A stretch of 64,000 bases of DNA from Candidatus Nanosynbacter sp. TM7-076 (GTDB lineage Bacteria > Patescibacteriota > Saccharimonadia > Saccharimonadales > Saccharimonadaceae): positions 106,980-170,979 of the forward strand of contig NZ_JAJQJS010000004.1 in assembly GCF_022828325.1 (NCBI RefSeq), written 5' to 3'. Numbering within the stretch: the first letter of the stretch is position 1; each line of letters starts with the position of its first letter. The notes beneath the pieces were generated by a model, which was not told where the DNA came from, searched no databases, and saw only the letters and a program-made list of their open reading frames with translations. The translations under genes and the position numbers were made by a program. Positions 35,969 through 44,463 of the stretch are shown in pieces.

Positions 35969-36286
35969 ATGAAAAACTTAAAAAAGATAAGATTTAGTCA
36001 TATATATATGTTTGTGCTGACAATTGCGTTGATCTTTCTGAGTTATCAAGTCTACTGGCTGAATGAAAAAGAATATCGAAGATCAGTCCAGTCCTCTATT
36101 GATTATCTTGAAAATGCCCAAAGTATTAAGCGACTTGAGTTTTGTGTTAATCACGCCATTAAAGATTGTACTGAAGAAAATGTCGACGCTTGGAATGAAA
36201 AACATCCAGAAGACGCGTTTAAGGGTAAAAGCCACTTGGATATTTCCCGTCAATCAGTCGAATCGGTCAGACAGGTTGGCTATTAG
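35969..36286 (+). CDS. Small single-helix membrane protein
   Basis: A 105-residue protein with a basic N-terminus, one membrane helix (about 12-30) and a hydrophilic charged domain with two Cys. No family recognised. Ribosome site AAGGAGG. A TATAAT at 35943-35948 overlaps the tail of the preceding terminator and may be its own promoter. Confidence 0.7.
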   Translation: MKNLKKIRFSHIYMFVLTIALIFLSYQVYWLNEKEYRRSVQSSIDYLENAQSIKRLEFCVNHAIKDCTEENVDAWNEKHPEDAFKGKSHLDISRQSVESVRQVGY

Positions 36287-36328
36287 ATTTCACATCTTTG
36301 CCATCTCGCGCACCTCATAAAAAAATGG

Positions 36329-36334
36329 TAAAAT
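36329..36334 (+). promoter_or_regulatory. -10 box, leaderless-type promoter
   Basis: TAAAAT with TGG before it ends 7 nt before the ATG at 36342. Confidence 0.55.
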
Positions 36335-36341
36335 ATTATCT

Positions 36342-36830
36342 ATGAATAAGGCGACGTATGACGAGCTGGCGCTGGAGCGAATTGCTAAGGAAGAATTTGG
36401 TTTTCCAATTGATGTTCAATCGATAATTTTGTGGCACGCCGATGTTAGTCGCACGGCTAAGGCGTCGGTGTTTTTGACGAATAAAAAGCAGCTGATGATG
36501 TATTTAGAGGCGACGTCGCCGTTGATTTTATCTGACGTTAAAAAGATAATCTCGCGAATGGGTATGCGTGCGGAATTGTTTCTTCCACCAAAAGGTCAGC
36601 CGCGATATTTTGAAGACATTGGCAAACGCAAATTCCGCGAGGTTTTTCCTGGAAGAAGGCACGTTACGGATGAAGATTTACATTTTTATAAAACTTTGGC
36701 GCCGTATAATCCTGCCTTGGTTTTGATTTCTGAAGTGAAAAATGGCGAGATATATCAATTCGATTCTGACGCGTACGGAAATTGGCGAGTCGGCGCAAGG
36801 TTCAGTTACAGAAGGATTCGGACAAGCTAA
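36342..36830 (+). CDS. Conserved-looking soluble protein upstream of the P-type ATPase
   Basis: A 162-residue soluble protein with mixed alpha/beta composition and a basic end. No family recognised. Its TAA overlaps the ATG of the P-type ATPase (TAATG), so the two are coupled and may work together. It has no membrane segment and no Cys. Confidence 0.75.
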   Translation: MNKATYDELALERIAKEEFGFPIDVQSIILWHADVSRTAKASVFLTNKKQLMMYLEATSPLILSDVKKIISRMGMRAELFLPPKGQPRYFEDIGKRKFREVFPGRRHVTDEDLHFYKTLAPYNPALVLISEVKNGEIYQFDSDAYGNWRVGARFSYRRIRTS

Positions 36831-39142
36831 TGCGCGACTACTTGGATATTATTAAGCGGAATCTGCTTTCCCCTATCGTCGTGGTGATTTTTTTGCTGGC
36901 TGGCGCGCTGGTTTATGTTCGCGAATATCGTGATGCGTGGTTTATTTCGGTGGTGATTGTCGTGAACTCGACGATTGGAATTATTCAGGAGCTAAGGGCT
37001 AAGCGAGTTTTACGTCAATTGGAACTGATGAGCGCGCCGAAAGCTCGATTGTTGAAAGATGGAAATGTTGTCGAGGTCGGTTATGATGAGCTTAAAATTG
37101 GCGATGAGATTCTTATTCAGGCTGGCGATGAACTACCGGCGGACGCGAAAGTTATCGAGTCGAAAGGCTTGGAGCTGAATGAAAGTATGTTGACTGGCGA
37201 GTCCGCGTCGATTGAGAAAAAGGACGGCGATGTTGTGCTGGCGGCGACGACGGTTTTGGCTGGTGAAGGTACGGCGCGAGTAATTGCGATTGGTGACGAC
37301 ACGAAAGCTGGCGCGATTAGTCAAGTCCTGAAGCGTTACAAACCAGAACTCACACCTCTGCAATTAGCGATTTGGCGCGCAATTTACTTCTTGACTTACG
37401 GCGCAATTGTTCTGTCGCTACTTATCGCTATCGTCTATTATTTCTCTGGCGATAATGTCGTCGTCATCTTAAAAACCATAACTTCAGCAGCGGTTACAGT
37501 TGTGCCGGAAGGTTTATTGTTGGCGAGTTCTCTGCTTTTGGCGTTCGGCTCATTGCGATTAGCCCAGGCGAAAGTCTTGCCGCAAAAATTGTCAGCAATT
37601 GAAGCGATGGCGCTTTTGAATTTGCTGGCTGTAGATAAAACAGGCACTTTGACTAGCGATGAAGTTACGTTGGAGCGGGTCGAGGCTTTTGATGATGAAA
37701 ATGACTATTCAGACTCTGGCATCGCCAGTTTTGCGGCGTTAATTGCTCATGAAGCCAGCGGCGGAAATATCACTGGTCGTGCAATTTTGGCGGAAGCTAC
37801 GTCGCCAAAAAATACGAAAGTTTTGGAAGTGATGGCGTTTTCGTCGGCGCGTAAAATGGCTGGCGTGAGGGCGAATATTAATGGCGAAATTCGAACGTTA
37901 ATGATGGGCGCTCCAGAGTTTGTGTCGAAGTTGGCGCCGGTAGATGAGGAGATCCAGAAGAAGCTGAATGATTGGGCTGACAATGGCTTGCGCGTGCTGA
38001 TGCTGGCTGAATTTTCGGATGATAAAACCAAATTGAAAGACTTGAAAAACGGCTCTGGAACGGCAATTGGTGCGGTTGTTCTGCGTAATTCCCTGCGTCA
38101 TGGCGTTGTTGAAACGGTGGATTTTTTGCAGAGCCAAGGCGTAACTATTCGTGTAATCTCTGGTGATAACCCGCGCACAGTTCAATACATCGCTAAGGAA
38201 GCTGGAATTAAACATCCAGAAAAGGCGATTTTAGGTGAGGATTTGGCGGCGCTTAGCGAAGATGAATTTAATAAGGCTGCCGATACTTACACGATTTTCG
38301 CCAGAGTTTTGCCAGACCAAAAAGAGCGCTTGATCAATCGATTCCAGCAATCCGGAAAATTCACCGGTATGGTTGGCGACGGCGTGAATGACGCTCTGGC
38401 TCTGAAAAAGGCTGACCTCGGTGTGGCAATGTACGCGGGCGCCCCAGCTTCGCGCCGAGTTTCTGACATTATATTGCTCAACAATTCGTTCACTTCTCTG
38501 CCGATGGGAATGAAGCTTGGCAATCAAATTATGCAAGCAATCGAAGTCATCGCTGTTCTATTTTTCCATAAAATTATTTACGGCGTGACGCTTCTTCTTG
38601 CAACGATTCTTATTGACATGAATTATCCGTATTCGCCGCGCCACATTACGTTTATGAATATTTTTCTGGTGACGATGCCGACTCTTATGTGGACGTTGTT
38701 TCCGCCCGTTCCGAAGCATCGAATAAATCCGAAGCGATTTTGGCATGATACTTTGCTGGCTGTTACGCCGATTGCCTTGATTACTGGCGTGGCTGTCGCG
38801 TTCACCTATTGGATTACCTCTGTTATGTTCCCTGGCCACGCAGCAGAAGTCGCAACGATGACGGTGCTTACTGCAACTTTGTTTGGTGTATATTTGGTGT
38901 TCTTGGTGGGGATTATGCTTGACGTAACCATCGATAAATCCGCTAAGCGTGCTCGTCTGCTTTATCTTCTGTCGGTGATTATTGTGGCGGCTGGTAGTTT
39001 TGGATTTGGCTTTCTGAGAGATTTCTTCGACTTTACCGTGCCGAATTTGTTTATAATGTGGCCAGCTGCTGGCGCAATTGTCGTAGCGATGTTATCCCAG
39101 CTATTCATTGCTCGCTGGGCTGGTCGGCGAATTGTTCGGTAG
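36830..39142 (+). CDS. P-type (E1-E2) cation ATPase
   Basis: About 770 residues starting at the ATG in TAATG (a longer frame from a TTG at 36782 is less likely). Order: short N-terminus, membrane pair, actuator domain with MLTGESASIEKK (TGES), the ion-site helix with VVPEGLLLA, phosphorylation motif DKTGTLTSDE, nucleotide domain with SSARKMAGV, hinge MVGDGVNDALALKKADLG, and six C-terminal helices. PEGL with no CPC points to the Ca2+/Mg2+-type rather than heavy-metal class. It lacks the usual N-terminal extension. It probably exports or imports a divalent cation. Confidence 0.94.
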   Translation: MRDYLDIIKRNLLSPIVVVIFLLAGALVYVREYRDAWFISVVIVVNSTIGIIQELRAKRVLRQLELMSAPKARLLKDGNVVEVGYDELKIGDEILIQAGDELPADAKVIESKGLELNESMLTGESASIEKKDGDVVLAATTVLAGEGTARVIAIGDDTKAGAISQVLKRYKPELTPLQLAIWRAIYFLTYGAIVLSLLIAIVYYFSGDNVVVILKTITSAAVTVVPEGLLLASSLLLAFGSLRLAQAKVLPQKLSAIEAMALLNLLAVDKTGTLTSDEVTLERVEAFDDENDYSDSGIASFAALIAHEASGGNITGRAILAEATSPKNTKVLEVMAFSSARKMAGVRANINGEIRTLMMGAPEFVSKLAPVDEEIQKKLNDWADNGLRVLMLAEFSDDKTKLKDLKNGSGTAIGAVVLRNSLRHGVVETVDFLQSQGVTIRVISGDNPRTVQYIAKEAGIKHPEKAILGEDLAALSEDEFNKAADTYTIFARVLPDQKERLINRFQQSGKFTGMVGDGVNDALALKKADLGVAMYAGAPASRRVSDIILLNNSFTSLPMGMKLGNQIMQAIEVIAVLFFHKIIYGVTLLLATILIDMNYPYSPRHITFMNIFLVTMPTLMWTLFPPVPKHRINPKRFWHDTLLAVTPIALITGVAVAFTYWITSVMFPGHAAEVATMTVLTATLFGVYLVFLVGIMLDVTIDKSAKRARLLYLLSVIIVAAGSFGFGFLRDFFDFTVPNLFIMWPAAGAIVVAMLSQLFIARWAGRRIVR

Positions 39143-39150
39143 GAATTTGT

Positions 39151-39528
39151 CTATCTATTCAGTAATTTGCCAAAAACGAGATATCCTATAGTCCAGAAAA
39201 CGCAACCGCATAGTAAAAATATTCCGAATACTTTCAAATAGTCTGTGAACGAACTCAATTCGTACCATCCGCTTATCAACAAACAAGGGAAAATTGTCAA
39301 TATCATGACGATAAAATGTATGGCAGATTGTTTGAGTAATGACCATTTTTCAATGTCGTATATTACAGATGCGGCTGCGACTATGGATATTATGATGCCA
39401 GATAAGAATGTCCCCTTAATCTGTGACGGGTCAATTTTTTGATATGTCATTATGAGAGCTAATGCCGACATTATAACAAAAGGAATAATTCCTCTAAACG
39501 TAGCTTGCTTTAATATTCTAGTCTTCAT
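39151..39528 (-). CDS. Four-helix membrane protein, DUF3021-like
   Basis: A 125-residue protein made of four membrane helices. The FRGIIPFVIMSAL opening and the helical pattern resemble DUF3021. DUF3021 genes are often next to LytTR regulators, but none is seen here. It is convergent with the P-type ATPase. Confidence 0.65.
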   Translation of the reverse strand: MKTRILKQATFRGIIPFVIMSALALIMTYQKIDPSQIKGTFLSGIIISIVAAASVIYDIEKWSLLKQSAIHFIVMILTIFPCLLISGWYELSSFTDYLKVFGIFLLCGCVFWTIGYLVFGKLLNR

Positions 39529-39537
39529 GGCTATAGA

Positions 39538-40851
39538 TTACGCTTTCTTATCCAAAACCACAAGGTGCTCAATGTGCGGCGTCCTCGGGAAGAAATTGTA
39601 GCCTTGATGATGCACGATTTCGTATTTTTCTTGAAGCAAACTGACGTCTCGCGCTTGCGTGACAGGATTGCAGCTCAGATAAATAATCCGAGGCGGCTCA
39701 GTTTCCAGCAGTCTATTAGTAACGTCCGCGTGAAGTCCAGCGCGCGGCGGATCAACGATGACAATTTGCTCGCCCGTTATATATTCCAGAGATTTTTCGC
39801 TCGGCGCCAAAATCGCCTTGGCATTCGGTCGATTCAGTTTGGCAATATTCCTCTGCATCTCCGCAACGGCATGCTCGTTAATCTCCACGAGCGTCACGTC
39901 ATCGCCTCCAATCGTCAAGCCAATTGTCCCAACTCCAGAATAAAGATCGAGCGTCGGCATTTTTTCATTGCAATTAATCCACGCTTTCATATCGCTCAGG
40001 GCTTTTTCGTAGACGGGAATGTTGACTTGGAAAAATCCTTCGCAAGCGTAGTTGAAGGCGACGCCTAAAATCGTGTCGCTCAGTGTCGTGTCGCCGAATT
40101 TGTTTAAGCGTTCGGTAATTCTGCTGGCTGGGCTTTTGGGGTCGGAATAGATTATTTCGCCGCCCGCGGCTGATAGTAATTTGGCTTCATCGTCGGAAAT
40201 CAGGTTTTCTATCTTATCTTTTACGTACAATTGCCAGACGGCGTTTCCCTGTTGATCTGAGCGAATCAGGAGTGTTTTTAATTGGCGCGCGACGATTGGT
40301 TTTTCTCGTAAGAGGTCACGGATTTCAATTGCCAATTTATTTATGCTCGGATGCGCCAAGCTGGTTCCGTCAACGATGACTTTCCCTTTGCCGCCACGCT
40401 TGAAAAACGCCAAGTCCAAAGTTTCTTTTTCGTCGTCGTCCGTTTTGTCACCGAACCAACTGAACTCGACTTTATTGCGATAATTAAATTCTACGCCGTC
40501 GGTAAAGATGTCAATTTTACCTGGCAACGTAACACTATGAAGCCGGAAAGCTTCTTCGATTAGCGATGCCTTGTGCGACTGCTCGCTGGACATCGGCATT
40601 ATTTGCCAAGGACTGGTGCTTAAATAGCTATTTTCATCCTTCGGCGTAATTCGCTCTGGACTTTTCTCGATAATTTCCGTCACTATTCCTTCGACGAAGT
40701 GTGATTTTTTCTTTGTCACGCGAATCGTTACAAGCTCTTTCGGCAGTCCTCCCCAGACGAACGCTTTGCGACCATCGTCAAGTGTTCCGATAGCTTGCCC
40801 GCCGCCAACGATTTTTTCCAATCTTAAAGTCTCAAAAATTTGCTTTCTCAT
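39538..40851 (-). CDS. RlmD/TrmA-family uracil-5 methyltransferase
   Basis: A 437-residue AdoMet enzyme that makes 5-methyluridine in 23S rRNA or tRNA. An N-terminal TRAM-like domain (about 1-60) is followed by the Rossmann domain with LYSGVGTIGL, VEINEHAVAEMQRN, IVDPPRAGLH and the catalytic YLSCNPVTQARD (Cys of SCNP). The Fe-S Cys cluster of RlmD is not evident (only scattered Cys), as in several CPR enzymes. Target site uncertain. Confidence 0.93.
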   Translation of the reverse strand: MRKQIFETLRLEKIVGGGQAIGTLDDGRKAFVWGGLPKELVTIRVTKKKSHFVEGIVTEIIEKSPERITPKDENSYLSTSPWQIMPMSSEQSHKASLIEEAFRLHSVTLPGKIDIFTDGVEFNYRNKVEFSWFGDKTDDDEKETLDLAFFKRGGKGKVIVDGTSLAHPSINKLAIEIRDLLREKPIVARQLKTLLIRSDQQGNAVWQLYVKDKIENLISDDEAKLLSAAGGEIIYSDPKSPASRITERLNKFGDTTLSDTILGVAFNYACEGFFQVNIPVYEKALSDMKAWINCNEKMPTLDLYSGVGTIGLTIGGDDVTLVEINEHAVAEMQRNIAKLNRPNAKAILAPSEKSLEYITGEQIVIVDPPRAGLHADVTNRLLETEPPRIIYLSCNPVTQARDVSLLQEKYEIVHHQGYNFFPRTPHIEHLVVLDKKA

Positions 40852-40859
40852 TAGGTTAT

Positions 40860-40865
40860 ATTATA
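40860..40865 (-). promoter_or_regulatory. -10 box of the methyltransferase, leaderless-type
   Basis: Minus strand TATAAT with TGA before it ends 8 nt before the ATG. Confidence 0.55.
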
Positions 40866-40898
40866 TCAGGATGTGTGGATTTTTTCTGGCTGGCGTGC

Positions 40899-40904
40899 TA
40901 TAAT
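40899..40904 (+). promoter_or_regulatory. -10 box of tRNA-Gln
   Basis: TATAAT with the extended TGC, 20 nt before the mature tRNA. Confidence 0.65.
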
Positions 40905-40924
40905 CGTCATTGTCCTGGCAATAG

Positions 40925-40999
40925 TGGGACGTCGCCAAGTGGTAAGGCACTGGGTTTTGGTCCCAGCATTCGCAGGTTCGAATCCTGCCGTCCCAGCCA
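40925..40999 (+). tRNA. tRNA-Gln (anticodon TTG)
   Basis: Cloverleaf with acceptor TGGGACG/CGTCCCA, anticodon stem CTGGG/CCCAG around TTTTGGT (anticodon TTG), T-arm GCAGG-TTCGAAT-CCTGC, discriminator G and encoded CCA. Its last T-arm bases (40974-40989) are repeated 2.8 kb downstream at 43828-43843. Confidence 0.97.
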
Positions 41000-41018
41000 A
41001 ATTTGACAGACATAAATT

Positions 41019-41041
41019 ATCGCTCTTTTGGGCGATTTTTT
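41019..41041. terminator. Terminator after tRNA-Gln
   Basis: ATCGCTC pairs with GGGCGAT around TTTT and is followed by six T. AT-rich flank on the other side lets it also end the convergent DUF262 gene. Confidence 0.8.
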
Positions 41042-41045
41042 GTTT

Positions 41046-42794
41046 TTAAGCAATCAAGCCATTTTTATCTAGTAAATTCATAAAATCGTCAATAAACAAA
41101 TTAGTCCTCTCAACAATTTCTTTTTCTCCGAATTTTTTATAAACATTGCTTATATTCTTGAGTTCAAGATTTTCTGTTCCGCCTATGCGCTGTCCTCTAC
41201 TATTGTCAAAACCCTGGTAATATTTAATTTTATCTTCGAACCTATAGTCGGATGCGCGAATATTGACTCGTTTTTCTAAAAGAGATTTATTACCAAGGAG
41301 GTCGATTTGTCGATTATTAGACAATCCTTTCTCGTTTTCCTGTCGCTTTCTGGAATAAATATGCTCAATGTCAAACTGCTGAGAAAGAAGCGGCAATGAC
41401 TGCTTTTCATTAAGCATCATGCGGAGCGTCAGCATAGATTTGGTGATTGGTCTGCCGTTCTTGAAGGTATACTCGGAAAATGTTCTGTGTATTTGCTCCT
41501 TGTCGAATTTAAAATCTGAAAATGTAACTTTATTCAAATTGACTATATTTAGCATCTCGGCAAAAATAGGAGTTCTTAATGCGTTCACTCCGGGATGTAC
41601 CATTGCATATCCCCATATAAATACAATTGTACGATCGAGAAATGCCTTAAACTCTTCGTTATTTAATTTTCCATCCTCATCGCGATTTGTTAAATAATAT
41701 ACAGATATGAAATAATTCCACATGCTATTTGGCGCATAGTTTAATATGAATAATTTCTTTAAAACCTCTTCGCTGAAACGTTCACGATTTTGATCGGTAA
41801 TATCTTCCCAAAATTGAGCAAGATCTTTAAGATTCTCAAAAGTGTCATCTTGTTTAAGTACGGAATATTTATCACGCTCATAGAATCTTCTGAGCGACTC
41901 AGTCGTGGAAGATTTGTTATTGTCTCGCTTGGCGCGAATAAAATACATATATCTCGTAAATAAATCATCCATAGGCGTGCCAGTAGTTGGGTGGAAGATT
42001 TTTTCGCAGGTTTCTTCGAGCTTTTTCCAGTCTTTAATGAACTCGTTTCTGTCGTCTTCACTTTTCTGCTTGTAATATTGATAGAATTGAGCCTTAAAGA
42101 TATCGGAATCCGAAAGCGGAAGACCTCTATCATTTAATGTTGAGAAAATGCGAAGAGCGGTGTCTTGAGATTCGGCTTCAATTGGCATTAAGATGCAGTT
42201 ATTAAGAATTCTTGCTGGCAAGTTCTTTGCAAAAGTTGGGAAGCTATTGATGAATTCCTCGACTTTTTCAAGGAAAAATCTAAAGTTGTTGGCGTATCGG
42301 CTAGTTTGGTTGTCGGTAACGATGCCTGTTCTTAGGATTGACAGAAATTCTTCCTTATCTTTATCGGTGGCGACAACAGAATCTATTTTCAGGTGATCTT
42401 TATCTGGTTTGCCCATTTCATCTGTTTTCCATATACAGCTGGCGATACGTTCAGAAAAGTCTTTTGATCCTTGGTCTTGCATTTTGGTGAATCGATCGTA
42501 AAAAGCTCGAAGGAGAAGCATGAATGTGGTTAGGCGCTGCTGACCGTCGATCACTTCTTTCTGTTTCTTGTCGTTTTCAAAAGTCACAATCGAGCCAAGA
42601 AAATACTCGTCGTTCGTGTCAAACTTTGTGGCGTCATTATCTGGTATTGCGAAAGAAAATATATCATCCCAGAGAGTCTGACAACTATCCTCATCCCACG
42701 CATATGGACGCTGGTAATCTGGTATGATGTAGTCCGCCTTTCTATCTGATAAGAGTGCATGGATGCTTTTCTGGTCTACGTTTAGCTTTGACAT
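41046..42794 (-). CDS. DUF262/DUF1524 protein (GmrSD-like)
   Basis: A 582-residue protein. The N-terminal DUF262 domain shows YQRPYAWD near residue 28 and the nucleotide-binding EVIDGQQRLTT near residue 80. The C-terminal DUF1524 domain has the HNH-type FDIEHIYSRKR and a later NKSLLEK. In the GmrSD family DUF262 hydrolyses NTP and DUF1524 is the nuclease that restricts modified (glucosylated) DNA. This single-chain form suggests a type IV-like defence, an inference. It lies directly next to tRNA-Gln in a possible island. Ribosome site GGGGG before the ATG. Confidence 0.9.
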   Translation of the reverse strand: MSKLNVDQKSIHALLSDRKADYIIPDYQRPYAWDEDSCQTLWDDIFSFAIPDNDATKFDTNDEYFLGSIVTFENDKKQKEVIDGQQRLTTFMLLLRAFYDRFTKMQDQGSKDFSERIASCIWKTDEMGKPDKDHLKIDSVVATDKDKEEFLSILRTGIVTDNQTSRYANNFRFFLEKVEEFINSFPTFAKNLPARILNNCILMPIEAESQDTALRIFSTLNDRGLPLSDSDIFKAQFYQYYKQKSEDDRNEFIKDWKKLEETCEKIFHPTTGTPMDDLFTRYMYFIRAKRDNNKSSTTESLRRFYERDKYSVLKQDDTFENLKDLAQFWEDITDQNRERFSEEVLKKLFILNYAPNSMWNYFISVYYLTNRDEDGKLNNEEFKAFLDRTIVFIWGYAMVHPGVNALRTPIFAEMLNIVNLNKVTFSDFKFDKEQIHRTFSEYTFKNGRPITKSMLTLRMMLNEKQSLPLLSQQFDIEHIYSRKRQENEKGLSNNRQIDLLGNKSLLEKRVNIRASDYRFEDKIKYYQGFDNSRGQRIGGTENLELKNISNVYKKFGEKEIVERTNLFIDDFMNLLDKNGLIA

Positions 42795-42975
42795 AATATC
42801 CCCCGTTTATTTTTTGTCGCTAAATTTATGAATATTCTTGGTGTAATTATAGCATGTCGCAGCATCGGCTGCGGCGGGTAGCCTTCGCATCGCGGATAGT
42901 GCGATCACAAAAAGCGTAGTTTGAAACTACGTCTCATCCCCGTTGTTACACATATCGCGACGGGGATTCTTCAAT

Positions 42976-43644
42976 TTATAGGATAAAATCCTTGTAACTT
43001 GCCAAAGTCGCCTGTGCGATAGTCTGACTAGTTTGATGTAGGTGTTGCTTCACAAAGTAATACCCAAGTTTATATCCCGCCCAGCGCGGTAAAACACCAT
43101 CGCCGGTGAAAAATATTTTGGTATAATCGTAAACCTTGTCTTCAAAATTGTCTTGTAGTGCGGTAATTATCTTATCAATTTCAGCTTGAGAAGTAGTTTT
43201 CTGTATTTCTCTCAAGAAAAATTGTTGGTTTCGCCGTCCGAGTTTAATCATTGCTTCCTCTTCTAGCGCGACCGCCAAGCCCTCCAAAATCATCCCATCA
43301 AACATAGTTTCGGCATATTCAGGCAGTTTTTCCCAACGCAGCGAATGTGACATTTCGTGGCAAATCGTTTCGAAAATAAAATCCTCGCTAACTCCGTGCT
43401 GGCTTTTATCGACAGAAATCATAATCAAGCGCGAATGAAGCGTTTTGCCAGCGATTCCATCCTCGGCGATAGTTGGCAGCGTAAACGAAGGTGTAGTGAT
43501 AATTACATCAACTTCGTAATCGAACTGCGCGAACTCGCTCGAAATAAAAGTCTCGGCTTGTTGCGCTGTATTTTTGAATATGGCAATTTCGGCATCGGTG
43601 AAAATTTGGTTGGCGTTAGCGATGTGTAGGTGGAGTTTACTCAT
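42976..43644 (-). CDS. Predicted zinc metalloprotease (DUF2268-like)
   Basis: About 222 residues from the ATG at 43644 (MSKLHLH). The zinc motif is HEMSHSLRW (HExxH) with a downstream glutamate in LEGLAVALEEE as third ligand, the DUF2268 pattern. No signal peptide or membrane segment, so cytosolic or exported by another route. The ATG is 6 nt after a TATAAT. Between this gene and the previous one (42795-42975) lies a GC-rich hairpin stretch (ATCCCCGT with ACGGGGAT) without any gene. Confidence 0.85.
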   Translation of the reverse strand: MSKLHLHIANANQIFTDAEIAIFKNTAQQAETFISSEFAQFDYEVDVIITTPSFTLPTIAEDGIAGKTLHSRLIMISVDKSQHGVSEDFIFETICHEMSHSLRWEKLPEYAETMFDGMILEGLAVALEEEAMIKLGRRNQQFFLREIQKTTSQAEIDKIITALQDNFEDKVYDYTKIFFTGDGVLPRWAGYKLGYYFVKQHLHQTSQTIAQATLASYKDFIL

Positions 43645-43650
43645 GATTTT

Positions 43651-43656
43651 ATTATA
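43651..43656 (-). promoter_or_regulatory. -10 box of the metalloprotease, leaderless-type
   Basis: Minus strand TATAAT ends 6 nt before the ATG at 43644. Confidence 0.55.
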
Positions 43657-43827
43657 TTGCAATAACATAAGTATCACTATAGGGGTAATGCTATTTATTA
43701 AGTGCAAGATTTAAATGGAAATCACTAAAATCTCAGCAGCGACCTTCGGCGGGTCGGGACGCGAGCAACCCGCCAAACAGGGCTTTGCTCTGATTTATCT
43801 TTCAATGCTGTGTCATAGTCTGGAAAT

Positions 43828-43843
43828 AGGTTCGAATCCTGCC
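43828..43843 (+). repeat. Candidate att-like repeat of the tRNA-Gln T-arm
   Basis: AGGTTCGAATCCTGCC, identical over 16 bp to 40974-40989 inside tRNA-Gln. The bases around it do not make a tRNA. The repeats bracket the DUF262 and metalloprotease genes. The T-arm is highly conserved among tRNAs, so it could also be a remnant of another tRNA. Confidence 0.5.
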
Positions 43844-43879
43844 AGAAACGAAAATAAAATACTATTAAAAATATAAAAA

Positions 43880-43903
43880 AGCTCCCACTTGCCAGTGAGA
43901 GCT
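43880..43903 (-). terminator. Terminator of the GreA-like gene
   Basis: AGCTC-CACT pairs with AGTG-GAGCT (one mismatch) and is followed on the minus strand by TTTTTTATATTT. Confidence 0.8.
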
Positions 43904-43928
43904 AAACTGTCGTGGTGGACAATTGAGA

Positions 43929-44387
43929 TTAGCTAATATTGATAACCTGTAGCTGCTTGGTTGCCAAGCCATTTTTCCAGGAAACAGTTTCAGATTTTTT
44001 GTGATTTAGCAGACTTTTTCCCAGCGGGCTATCCACGGAAATTCGCCCGTCCAGAGGGTTGGCTTCCAGGCTATGAACTAGCGTATATCGGAAAATCTTT
44101 CCCTGTTGATCCACCAAGTCCACGACTGAGCCGATAGCAATTTTCAATCGATCGCGTTTCCTTGGTAGTGGCTTGGCGTGACGCAAAATATCCTTCTTCA
44201 TAAAGATTTTTGATTGAATATTTTCCAGCTGCGTAATTACATCGTTGCGGTGTAATTTGTCATCACGCGATTTGGCGCGCCCAATTTCCTTCAATTCCAA
44301 CGTGAGTGCTTTCTCTGAAATCTCTAGCCCAGAAATTTCTTTCTGAAGTTCCTTAAATCCTTTTTTGCTTAAAAATGTTGTACTCAT
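43929..44387 (-). CDS. greA: GreA/GreB-type transcription elongation factor
   Basis: About 152 residues from the ATG at 44387, with AGGGGA 5 nt upstream. The N-terminal coiled-coil (residues 5-70) and the C-terminal FKBP-like domain (IGSVVDLVDQQG ... ISVDSPLGKSLLNHK) match the Gre fold. At the coiled-coil tip the usual acidic pair appears as SRDDKLHRND. It restarts backtracked RNA polymerase by stimulating transcript cleavage. Confidence 0.9.
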   Translation of the reverse strand: MSTTFLSKKGFKELQKEISGLEISEKALTLELKEIGRAKSRDDKLHRNDVITQLENIQSKIFMKKDILRHAKPLPRKRDRLKIAIGSVVDLVDQQGKIFRYTLVHSLEANPLDGRISVDSPLGKSLLNHKKSETVSWKNGLATKQLQVINIS

Positions 44388-44463
44388 ACTTCCCCTTTCG
44401 GATCGGCAATTTGCCAATCAACAATCCTATTACAACATCTAATTCTGAAAAATAGCTGAAAAT

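Noticed and set aside
42836..42975. Remnant insertion sequence in the GC-rich gap
   Set aside because: Contains hairpins only; no transposase fragment and no target-site duplication visible.
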